17,432 bases of DNA from the NCBI GenBank assembly GCA_032123435.1, contig JAQBFJ010000072.1, forward strand, positions 1-17,432, written 5' to 3'. Below the pieces are notes generated by a model, which ran no database searches, was not told the origin of the DNA, and saw nothing but the letters and a program-made list of their open reading frames with translations. The position numbers and the translations under genes are program-made. Numbering within the stretch: the first letter of the stretch is position 1; each line of letters opens with the position of its first letter. This document shows, in pieces, positions 6,701 to 15,173 of this stretch. Origin of the DNA: JAQBFJ01 sp032123435 (GTDB lineage Bacteria > Verrucomicrobiota > Kiritimatiellia > UBA8416 > JAQBFJ01).

Positions 6701-8455
6701 TCAGTCAACATAGAAAGCATATATACGGCTTGTCTCAGAACCCCACGTTTCGTCCAGTAGAAAACGGACACCATTCAGGTTTGGCGTTAACGGAAAACGA
6801 CAGAATCGGTGGTGATTCCGGTCCACGCGAAATAGTTCCTGCCATTCATCGCCTCTTAATCCCTCAATTCGGAATACCTTTGGCATGACATCAGGCGGGG
6901 ATGTGAGCTGTTCATCCTTCTGGTGATAGCTCAGGGCAACATTCCGGTCCAGGCCACTGTCGAGGATGACGGTCACATTGGTGAATTTCGTTGCAGTCTG
7001 AAATTCATAGGCAATCCAGTCGCCTGGTCGGCATGCCCAGCAATTAGCCTTTTCACCAACGGGACGATTCATCCCGTTCCGAACCGGTTCAGAGTTTCCA
7101 CGGGAAGACGTGAGTGTACTGCTGATGATATGCTCCGAAAAGATTTGCCTCAGGCCAGGCAGATATGCGTCGTCGTAAATAAGCGTCTGTTGGAGTTCCT
7201 GTGTATGCTCCTTCATTCCCGAGGGTGAGAGTTCCTTCGCCACAGCGAGTGCCGCTGCGGCCCCGACGGCCTGCCCCATACTGCATCCGGTACCCATAAC
7301 ACGGGTGGAACTCATTGCGGCATGAGTGCAACTAGCGTCACGGCCTGCGAACATCAGGTTGCTGATGTTGCGCGAGTACAGACACCGGTAAGGTATGCCG
7401 TATGGAGACGGGGCCGGATGGAACACCGTGGCGGGAGATCCAAGCTTGACTGCACCAAAACCGGCTGGATGGTGATCGTCCATTGACCAGCCACCGTAGG
7501 CTACAACATCCTCAAACTCTTCCCCAGCTTCAATATCGTTCTGTGACAGAACGTGCTCACCAATATAACGTCGGCTTTCTCGCTTTGCCGGCAAGAACTG
7601 GATCCAATCCAAAGCCCAGTTCTGCGCCGCGTCTCGACCGGGACAGCGGTTCTTGATGTGGTCCCATACACCAAAGGTGATCTTCAGAAGTTCATCGCGT
7701 AAGGCCTCCGCGTCATGGATACTGTCGTGTTCTCCGCCCAATTCCACCCACCAGTATCCCATCTGCCACCACAGATGGCCACTGGGGCCGTAAGGCAACT
7801 CGTCGCAGGAATCGTATCTATGCGCCCATTGAGGGGGCTCAAATGGCTGTGCGATCTTGTACTCTCTTGATTGAAACAGGCAGGTCATACCCATCGTTTT
7901 GGCGTCGGCTTCCAGCGGGGCAATTGACTCATTATATTCGGCGCGTGCCTCTCGCCCCATTCGGTGGTCAGCTCCGGTCAGCGGGGCAAGGATGGCATCT
8001 CCGGAACAATCCGCAAAAATGCGCGCATTGACTCTCTGGTAGGTTTGCGTCGTAAGTTGCCACCCAGTCACTGCACGAATCGTCTCACCATACATCTCTG
8101 CATTCAGGCAGGAGCAGTTCAATAGCGGGATGATGTTCGGTTCGGACAGAATCTTATCGTAAAGAATAGTGTCCCAAATTGAAAAGTTGCGATTGGGGTT
8201 CCGATAGAGATTCTCCATGCGTAGTTCCTCGAGAATCCCGGTTTCGCGCATGTTCTTGATGCTGTTATGTCTATCCGCGCCGCAGATATGGACACGGCAT
8301 TCGCTCGACGCATTTCCACCTAACACCGGGCGATCATGCATGAGGGCGACTTTCACTCCATTGCGTGCCGCGGCGATGGCAGCGCACAATCCGGACATTC
8401 CACCACCGACCACGCAGAAGTCAACGTTGTGTGTTACCTGTGTAAGCTTCGTCAT
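6701..8455 (-). CDS. FAD-dependent oxidoreductase (PF12831-like) with C-terminal beta-sandwich-like extension
   Basis: I choose ATG 8455 (584 residues): the dinucleotide-binding strand follows directly (VDFCVVGGGMSGLCAA, GGGMSG at 17-22), and the promoter at 8528-8556 would leave almost no leader for the longer start at 8512. The flavin-binding core continues with LGGNASSECR (45-54), FADCSGDA, and the closing motif NLMFAGRDASCTHAAMSSTR (366-385) followed by MGTGCSMGQAVG. These are typical of the FAD_oxidored family, common in sugar-degrading PVC bacteria and Bacteroidetes. Residues about 445-584 lie beyond the flavin core and have the strand-rich WIAYEF, VTVILDS and GVRFLLDET pattern of a discoidin- or CBM-like sandwich. 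The substrate is unknown; the lacZ neighbour makes a sugar or glycoside plausible. No signal peptide is seen. The Shine-Dalgarno site is weak. Confidence 0.8.
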   Translation of the reverse strand: MTKLTQVTHNVDFCVVGGGMSGLCAAIAAARNGVKVALMHDRPVLGGNASSECRVHICGADRHNSIKNMRETGILEELRMENLYRNPNRNFSIWDTILYDKILSEPNIIPLLNCSCLNAEMYGETIRAVTGWQLTTQTYQRVNARIFADCSGDAILAPLTGADHRMGREARAEYNESIAPLEADAKTMGMTCLFQSREYKIAQPFEPPQWAHRYDSCDELPYGPSGHLWWQMGYWWVELGGEHDSIHDAEALRDELLKITFGVWDHIKNRCPGRDAAQNWALDWIQFLPAKRESRRYIGEHVLSQNDIEAGEEFEDVVAYGGWSMDDHHPAGFGAVKLGSPATVFHPAPSPYGIPYRCLYSRNISNLMFAGRDASCTHAAMSSTRVMGTGCSMGQAVGAAAALAVAKELSPSGMKEHTQELQQTLIYDDAYLPGLRQIFSEHIISSTLTSSRGNSEPVRNGMNRPVGEKANCWACRPGDWIAYEFQTATKFTNVTVILDSGLDRNVALSYHQKDEQLTSPPDVMPKVFRIEGLRGDEWQELFRVDRNHHRFCRFPLTPNLNGVRFLLDETWGSETSRIYAFYVD

Positions 8456-8527
8456 GTCTTTTCTCTGCGAACAATTAAATCCTGGTTTTTCGTAGTCTAC
8501 CGAAAACACCATGCATTTTCTTGTTCG

Positions 8528-8556
8528 ATAATATCTTATTCACTTCTCTTTGGCAA
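8528..8556 (-). promoter_or_regulatory. Probable sigma70-type promoter of the FAD oxidoreductase gene
   Basis: On the minus strand TTGCCA (8556-8551) and TATTAT (8533-8528) are separated by exactly 17 bp. Transcription would start near 8520, leaving a leader of about 65 nt before the ATG at 8455. This argues that the oxidoreductase is transcribed independently of the giant gene that ends 217 bp upstream. Confidence 0.5.
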
Positions 8557-8672
8557 TATCGAGCAATAAGAGTACTCCAGCGCTTATCGTAAGGAATCCA
8601 TATCAAAATTAGATGACCAAGATGCTTGTGCTTATATTTCTTACAACACCCACAATGACCCCGGAATCGCCG

Positions 8673-11600
8673 CTAAACCCCTGTTTTGGGGTGCGGAACA
8701 CAGCTATTTACTTTCATCAGTCCAACACTTTGCCTTGGTCCGAGCATTCGCCATAGAATGAAGAAAAGCAGAGCAGCCGGCCACATTGCGCTCCACATGC
8801 CCCATAGCCTGTTGCCGCCTGTTTTGAAGGTCACATCCAGCTTGTCTTTGGCCGGGTCGATTTGGCGATCACGGAAGAACGGCAGTTGGCGGCCGTACTC
8901 GGGCATGGTGATTCCTATGGCGGTAACAACGCCTGCCGCGGCGACCTGCTGGTCAATAATTTTGTTAGCCACAATTTCCAACGCTTGATTATCCCTGGCA
9001 GACAGGCCACGTTCGACGTCATTGGCGTATTCCTGCGTATACTCGCCGGCGTTGAACCCGGCCACCTGGCTTGGTTCCTGTTCGCTGATCACATTCTTTG
9101 AAACACGTAGTACATTGCGCCGATTGACCAGTCCCACTTTCACTTGTTGCTTCATGAGATTGTGGAGCTGGACTCTGGCATCCTCATTTAGAGTTTCCTC
9201 AGACTGTGAATAGTTTAGAGCCTGTTGATAAGCCATTTTGGCCAGCCGTTGTTTGCCTGCCTTGGCCAGCTTTTCGCCCGTGTCCATGACTTGCCTGGCC
9301 TTTTGAATACTGGCTTCTCTCTGTTTGATGTTGTATTCCTGATAGAGCGTCGCGTCAAACGCTCTAATGGACCAATCCGACGGATCCCGATACTCCATGC
9401 CTCCGCCGAACCCGTAGTACCTGACACCGGGCAGGCCATAGAAGGTCCATTTGATATCTTTCAAGGGAAGCAATTTATCACCGTAGCCAAACTCCGGGGC
9501 CATGTACTTCTGTTTTCTGGCAAAGAAGCCCGAGGATGATGATCCGGCATAAACAAGATCAACCGACGTGGCGCGTTGCCCATCCTGTTCTTCGAGAGGA
9601 ATGCAATAGAGATCACCGTCACGCGACGCGGCCACTTCTTTGCCATTCACCAGCACTGTCCATAAAGAATCGTCGGGATTCGGCAGGCTCACCTTAAGGA
9701 ACCTCAGATCCTCAACAGTCATCAGCAGGGCAACACGGGTGAGGATTGAGTCGTCTGTGGACAGCGTGGATGTCATGTGTACTCGATTTATGCTGGCTGG
9801 AAGCACCTGCGCAGAGTCGTGCCGAACAACCGAAAGGGCCAGTTTGTATTCGGAACGGACTGTACGGTAGCATCTAATTGCATTGGACAGATCGCCGGCT
9901 CCGAACACTGCGGGTATATTGCGTGGATCTTCCGGCTTGAGGCCGATGAGCTCGCCCGCCGGTGCTACCTGCACGCGTCCACTGCAGGTGACAACGAGGT
10001 AGCCCCTTTGTTCTTCCGTATCAACGGTCCGCAGTGGCAGAATTTTGACGCCACGTTTGGCAGGATGATAAGGGACCTGATAACTAGCTGTCATGCCGAA
10101 CTGGTTTTCGACCTTGTTATGGAGGTCCACCTGCCATATTCCTTTTTGCTCGTCCACCTGATGCACCCGGGCAATATTGCGCCCACTAACAGACAGCGTT
10201 ATGCCAGGCATGGGTGACTTGATTCGGAATGTTTTGATTCCCGCGTTTTCGATCTTGTACCGGAGGTATGCGCGGCACTGCAGCATTCCTTCTGTGATAT
10301 CCACCCATTGCAGCACTTCCGGCTTCACCAGTGGCGCCATCACTTCTGTCTTGAGTACAATCGACCAAGTGGGACGCAGGATATTAAATACCAGCACGCC
10401 TGCCTGTCCAATTCCTTCTTCGCTGGCTTTTCTGATGTCAACGCCTCTGTGGCTTTCGACCATCATACGTATACCTCGTTCCCCGGAAATAGTCAGCCTG
10501 CCGGTGTGTTTCCTGGCGTCTTCCATCTTGACGCGCGGCACGGTTATTCGTTCCTCAATACCTTTCTCCATTCTCGCGACCACAAGGTTGATGTCCGTCA
10601 GGTCGGTGACCTGTCTGGTGAAATGAACCACAACACCGTGGCCGTCTTCCTTAATCTCATCCCAGTGGCTCACGTCCCGCCCCGTGAGCGTTTCAACGTC
10701 AAAGTCCGCCGGAATGTCGAGCTTGGCCGAGAAAATGCCAGACTTGGCTATTGTCAGCTCAAGCTTCGTAGACAGCACGATCCGTTCGTCACCAATTGAT
10801 ACTGTGCCTGTTTCCGCAACACGGATTTCGGGCAATACTTGTTCGGTATGCACTGTTACAGACACTTTTTCGGCTTGGTGATACCGGAATGCGCGCCTGA
10901 TGGTGATTCCTGCGCTGGACCGACCTCCTTCTTTCGTTGCGGCTGAGACGGCGGCAGGCGAGAAATCTTCTATGTTCATCGGGTTTAGCCCGTTGATCTG
11001 CTCCACGCTCACTTGGACCGTGGCCGAAGCGGCCAGCGCAAGGGATCCCCTTTGCCTTGAAGTATCAAGAACGCGAAGCACTCCTATGACCGCATCGTAA
11101 GGCAGGCCATCGCACGCAACCTGGGTGGCAACCGTCAGGGTGAAACTGCCATTTATGGGTTTTTTAAGAATGGCTTCCAGTAGACGTGCGTCGGGGTCAA
11201 AGCTCCAAGTGGCCAACCCCGGCGCATTGACGGCGGTTACGCTCATGTTCTCAGGCACTCGGACGGCAAGATCCTTGATCTCACCCTGGGCTATCTGGTA
11301 CCGGACAAGGCTTACTAGATCAACAACGCCGGGCTGGAGGGCCGCAAGGGTATTCACTTCGCAGAAGAATACTGCGTCTTCCAGCTTTGTCTCTCGTGCC
11401 TTGGGCCGCCACACAAAGTGCGCGACCCTGGCCGGTCCCAGCACGGCTTCAGCCCGTGTTTCTGTTTCCGTCTCGGTGGTTTTGAATAGCACCGCTTCTT
11501 CGGCCGTGATGTCCAGGCCGGGTTCAGGGAGTGTCATTGTTACCGAGTTCTTCATGCTTTCAAGCATGTAAATAGCCAACGTCCATTCTCCAGCTTCTTC

Positions 11601-14600
11601 TTTGACGGGCGTTTGTGCGTGGAGCGTGACCTCGTATCTGCCTTTACGCCGGACGTTCAGAACGTATCCTTCTTTTCTGCTTGTTATTTCCAGGTTCCTG
11701 GAACCAAGGTCAAAGCTCGTCAACACACTTATCGAAGGCACTACAACGAAGGAGCACGGTTCTTTTGCTGTAAACTGGAGGATTCCTGTTATTTCCGCGC
11801 TCTGTTCGATGTCTTTTCCAGTGCCCGGGCCCTGGATGGACACAAGCAAAGATTCCATGACAGGCACAGCAGGCTGGGACGGTTCCTGCGCCGGCGATTT
11901 GGCCATAACAGCACCTGTCAACAATCCAACAACGCACATCCAACACAGCATTCTCAATGATACGTACCCGTCACTTCCTTCTTTTTCCCCGATTCTCCCG
12001 TTCTCCTGTTCTCCTGTTTGCTTCTCCAACTCATCGGGTTCAAACGGCATCAGATCGTCATCTAGTGGTGGCGGTTCTATTTCGGTCTCGATGTTTCTCC
12101 GGTGGAGACGCGAAGACAGGTATTTGACCAACCTGGGCACGATCTTGATCAAAACCCGTACCACGACGACGATGACAATGATTGCGAGTGGCACAGCCAG
12201 TATCGAACGACCGACTGATCCCTGCGCGAGCCCAATAAGCACGACGGTAACACCGAGCGCGGTCAATGCCGGCCCTTTCTGCCGGGCAACGGCCGCTGCT
12301 GTCAGAAAAAGACCCGCGACAAGCCAGAACACCATCATGATAGGAACCCCTGCACTGCCCATCCATGCCGGAACAAGTCTGAGTTTCAAGGTCAGTGGTG
12401 CGCAACCCGCGAGGCCGACAGGCCGGGTAAATTCCAGTTCGCGGGGGCCGCCAAAATCATAATTCAGAGCCCGTTCCAAGGTGAATCGGCCGGGTCCATC
12501 GCAGACCGCTAACAGCAGGCGCCACGTTTTTCTTACAACTCCGAGAAGGCCCGATGCCGACGGCATGGATATTGAACTCATATTGCCTTTGACGTCCGCA
12601 ACAGCAAAGTTGGCTGGAACGATTATTGCCCAACTCGCGAAAGTGCTGTGCGTCTCGGAAAGCAGTGGGGCCACAAACTTGAACCGACCTAGACAACTTC
12701 GCCAGAAACCTAGCTTGCCGTGATTTTGAGCATAAATGAGTTCAATTCTCGTCGGCCTATTCGGATCCCTGGGTCTGGCCACCGGTATGAGTATTCCCTG
12801 CGCGCTTTCCTGCGACAGCACGTCCTCTTTGTTTCCATTTTCATCGATATGCTTTATTGACCATAGTTTCACTTCATCTGGCAGCAAGACCACAAGATGC
12901 TGACGTGACGCGTTCTTTATGTAATACGTCACAGTTGTCTCGGATTCACCGTCCTTGCTGATCATAGTAGAGAGTGTGACATAGTCGGCTATCTGGCCAA
13001 GAAGTTGTTCTGTCTTGTAAGGCTCAACCCGTATCAATGCCGTGTGAGGGTTCCGCACGTACTTGTACGAGCGTATTATCGGATCGGTTATGGGAGCCGA
13101 ATAAGCGGCTGGGATTTCGTCACGGTCGATCTCTATGATGGAGTCCGGCAGGGGTTTGGCCTCGGCAAGTTTCAGGCTTGCCGCACTTGCCATTGCAATA
13201 TAGCCCACTTCGCTTTCCGTACCGACCGTTTCCACCACGCCGACAGGGATGTCTGCCATGTCGGGATCAAACTGCTTATCATAGGTCACGAGAAGAGTGT
13301 AATCGCCCATGATCTTTACTTGCAGTCTGACCGTGCATGTTTCACCGTCGCGCGTCCAACCCTCGATATCGGCACCCATGAATTCGACCGACTCGATGGT
13401 CTCCGGCACGCGTACTTGGAATTCCTGTATAGGCGCGCCCCCTATGTGGTACGTTATCGCAGCACTACAATATGAGACTCCCTCGCCTAAGGAGACGAGA
13501 TGGAATACCTCAGAGTGAATTGACGAAGTGGTCCTCTCGATGTCGACCGTGATGCTCCATCCGGATTCCTTGAACCGAAACGCCTGCTGTGCGTCGGCCA
13601 CGCGTACGGGGGCCGAGCCGGTATGGACCTCGCGCAAGCCGGATATCTTGGCATTCTTCAACCGTACGCCCTTTTCTGCAGCAATAACAAGATAACCACG
13701 TTCCGACTTAGCTTTCAGTACGGCGAACTTCGGACTGCTGAAAGATGTTGTGTTGGGCTTGAGAGATTTTTCCATACGGATATTGATCAGCGCGACACCT
13801 TCGACAGCCTGTTTGAACGGCACGTATATCACGCGCTTATTGTTTTCATGACGCACATCCATGTCGGCTTCAAATACATGCCGGCCAGTGACGCTTGTGA
13901 CCGTCCAGTCTTCGTCAGGATCTGTTTCAATGAGAATCTCACGCGCAGGTGCATCCTTTATGTCAATCTCAAGGGATGCGTCGAATGAGAGTTCGTTATC
14001 GGCAAAAGACAGGACTAGCCTGTTGTCGGCGACTAATGATGTGACGATGTCGTCGGCTTTCAGGTCAAGAGTGTACGGCATGTTGGCGTACTGGTAAGCG
14101 TACGTACTGCGTGTTGGTCTCGGGCGGTGTACGGGGGCGTAGCCCTCGGGCTGGCACGCGATTACGGGGAATGACGCCTGATCCACCTGCGTTAGCCCGG
14201 CCGATTTGTTTATCTGCAGTTTTATGGCACTGTCTGCCCCGATCATGAGAAAACCGCTTGTCCTCAAGACGCCCACGGGTGTCATTACCGGCAGGACAAA
14301 TTCGCAAGGGAATTTAGCAAGTACCATTTCACTGGTTACCTGGAGCGGATAAATGCCTTCTTTCAACCTGCTGAGTGAAACGATCAGTTTGGGGTGTTTC
14401 GTGTCCGTTCTGTCTATGCGCCAGTCCTGTATGTCGTTGCCATGCACTTGGGTTACGTTCACGTCTGGAAGTGTTAATACCAGTTTATTAAGACTGCCTT
14501 GGATAATTGTGTAGGTAAATATGGTGTCTAGTCGCAACGCACCCACGCTCGCGGTCGCAATGGTATTAGCGCCGCACGTAACAACCAGTTCGGAATCAAG

Positions 14601-15128
14601 CTTCTTGATCTGCGGTTTCCAGACGACAGTGAATTCATCCGTAATGCCGAGAAACGCGGTGACAACTGTCTTTTCCTTGTTTTTCTCCCGCTTAACATTG
14701 AGTGCTCCGGGAAATTGCACTTCCAGGTCATCGCGATCGCAAATTACTGATAGCTTGCGCACGCTGGCGGCGGGGATCGAAAAACTGGTCCGGCGCCAGT
14801 CACCGTCTTTTATCGGTTTGCTCGCGAAATTGAACGTTATGGATTGTTTTCCAGAGGATCCCAGCTTCAGGGAGTATTTGTCCCCCTCACGCACCAGTTC
14901 GGATCTCTTGGGAAGTTTTCCGTCGAGATAAGCGACGTTGCCGATTACGAGCGGCAATATGATGTTCTTCTCCCGCGCGTTGACCTGCATCGTCAACATG
15001 AAGGTAATATTCTCTTCCTCAATTTCTCCTTTGAGCTCAAGATTGGAAACAGTTACATTCATTTCTGCGAGAACTGCTGTTATCCCACACAGGCATGTCA
15101 TCAATACTGCAGTAAGCACTTTTTTCAT
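8673..15128 (-). CDS. Giant exported membrane-anchored protein with duplicated beta-module halves
   Basis: ATG 15128 follows AAGGA (15137-15141) by 8 nt; an in-frame GTG at 15134 is less well placed. The 2151-residue product starts with a signal peptide (MKKVLTAV to VLA, about 1-21). Half A (about 22-925) and half B (about 1090-1905) each contain four beta-rich modules in the same order. Paired motifs include VVWKPQ with FVWRPK, TVTSVTGRHV with DVETLTGRDV, and RVPETIESVEFMG with KSPMPGITLSVSG. After half A come three membrane segments (about 929-998), an acidic cytoplasmic tail (LDDDLMPFEPDELEK), a linker and a second signal-like segment (about 1058-1077). Half B is followed by a charged helical, TPR-like stretch (about 1930-2010) and a last membrane segment (about 2108-2128). 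I recognise no named family. It lies 45 bp after the vWA gene and probably shares its operon. It could be one fused gene or two genes joined by loss of a stop. Confidence 0.8.
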   Translation of the reverse strand: MKKVLTAVLMTCLCGITAVLAEMNVTVSNLELKGEIEEENITFMLTMQVNAREKNIILPLVIGNVAYLDGKLPKRSELVREGDKYSLKLGSSGKQSITFNFASKPIKDGDWRRTSFSIPAASVRKLSVICDRDDLEVQFPGALNVKREKNKEKTVVTAFLGITDEFTVVWKPQIKKLDSELVVTCGANTIATASVGALRLDTIFTYTIIQGSLNKLVLTLPDVNVTQVHGNDIQDWRIDRTDTKHPKLIVSLSRLKEGIYPLQVTSEMVLAKFPCEFVLPVMTPVGVLRTSGFLMIGADSAIKLQINKSAGLTQVDQASFPVIACQPEGYAPVHRPRPTRSTYAYQYANMPYTLDLKADDIVTSLVADNRLVLSFADNELSFDASLEIDIKDAPAREILIETDPDEDWTVTSVTGRHVFEADMDVRHENNKRVIYVPFKQAVEGVALINIRMEKSLKPNTTSFSSPKFAVLKAKSERGYLVIAAEKGVRLKNAKISGLREVHTGSAPVRVADAQQAFRFKESGWSITVDIERTTSSIHSEVFHLVSLGEGVSYCSAAITYHIGGAPIQEFQVRVPETIESVEFMGADIEGWTRDGETCTVRLQVKIMGDYTLLVTYDKQFDPDMADIPVGVVETVGTESEVGYIAMASAASLKLAEAKPLPDSIIEIDRDEIPAAYSAPITDPIIRSYKYVRNPHTALIRVEPYKTEQLLGQIADYVTLSTMISKDGESETTVTYYIKNASRQHLVVLLPDEVKLWSIKHIDENGNKEDVLSQESAQGILIPVARPRDPNRPTRIELIYAQNHGKLGFWRSCLGRFKFVAPLLSETHSTFASWAIIVPANFAVADVKGNMSSISMPSASGLLGVVRKTWRLLLAVCDGPGRFTLERALNYDFGGPRELEFTRPVGLAGCAPLTLKLRLVPAWMGSAGVPIMMVFWLVAGLFLTAAAVARQKGPALTALGVTVVLIGLAQGSVGRSILAVPLAIIVIVVVVRVLIKIVPRLVKYLSSRLHRRNIETEIEPPPLDDDLMPFEPDELEKQTGEQENGRIGEKEGSDGYVSLRMLCWMCVVGLLTGAVMAKSPAQEPSQPAVPVMESLLVSIQGPGTGKDIEQSAEITGILQFTAKEPCSFVVVPSISVLTSFDLGSRNLEITSRKEGYVLNVRRKGRYEVTLHAQTPVKEEAGEWTLAIYMLESMKNSVTMTLPEPGLDITAEEAVLFKTTETETETRAEAVLGPARVAHFVWRPKARETKLEDAVFFCEVNTLAALQPGVVDLVSLVRYQIAQGEIKDLAVRVPENMSVTAVNAPGLATWSFDPDARLLEAILKKPINGSFTLTVATQVACDGLPYDAVIGVLRVLDTSRQRGSLALAASATVQVSVEQINGLNPMNIEDFSPAAVSAATKEGGRSSAGITIRRAFRYHQAEKVSVTVHTEQVLPEIRVAETGTVSIGDERIVLSTKLELTIAKSGIFSAKLDIPADFDVETLTGRDVSHWDEIKEDGHGVVVHFTRQVTDLTDINLVVARMEKGIEERITVPRVKMEDARKHTGRLTISGERGIRMMVESHRGVDIRKASEEGIGQAGVLVFNILRPTWSIVLKTEVMAPLVKPEVLQWVDITEGMLQCRAYLRYKIENAGIKTFRIKSPMPGITLSVSGRNIARVHQVDEQKGIWQVDLHNKVENQFGMTASYQVPYHPAKRGVKILPLRTVDTEEQRGYLVVTCSGRVQVAPAGELIGLKPEDPRNIPAVFGAGDLSNAIRCYRTVRSEYKLALSVVRHDSAQVLPASINRVHMTSTLSTDDSILTRVALLMTVEDLRFLKVSLPNPDDSLWTVLVNGKEVAASRDGDLYCIPLEEQDGQRATSVDLVYAGSSSSGFFARKQKYMAPEFGYGDKLLPLKDIKWTFYGLPGVRYYGFGGGMEYRDPSDWSIRAFDATLYQEYNIKQREASIQKARQVMDTGEKLAKAGKQRLAKMAYQQALNYSQSEETLNEDARVQLHNLMKQQVKVGLVNRRNVLRVSKNVISEQEPSQVAGFNAGEYTQEYANDVERGLSARDNQALEIVANKIIDQQVAAAGVVTAIGITMPEYGRQLPFFRDRQIDPAKDKLDVTFKTGGNRLWGMWSAMWPAALLFFILWRMLGPRQSVGLMKVNSCVPHPKTGV
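11986..12017 (-). repeat. Degenerate 8-bp tandem repeats in the linker of the giant gene
   Basis: Four consecutive 8-mers on the plus strand are TCCCCGAT (11986-11993), TCTCCCGT (11994-12001), TCTCCTGT (12002-12009) and TCTCCTGT (12010-12017); the last two are identical. On the coding strand they read as GA-rich ACAGGAGA-type units and encode the hydrophilic linker around residues 1037-1050. Eight is not a multiple of three, so gain or loss of one unit would shift the frame exactly between the two halves. Confidence 0.6.
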
Positions 15129-15173
15129 ATTCACGTTCCTTTTCTATGTCCAGACTTTCATATTCTCATACTC

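Noticed and set aside
8677..8692. ACCCC/GGGGT hairpin at the 3' end of the giant gene
   Set aside because: It lies inside the last codons and has no T-run; a terminator role is unsupported.
11602..12462. 286-residue plus-strand ORF, and other plus-strand ORFs inside the giant gene
   Set aside because: They lie entirely antisense to a strongly supported coding frame, have no ribosome binding site of note and show Ser/Thr/Arg-rich shadow composition.
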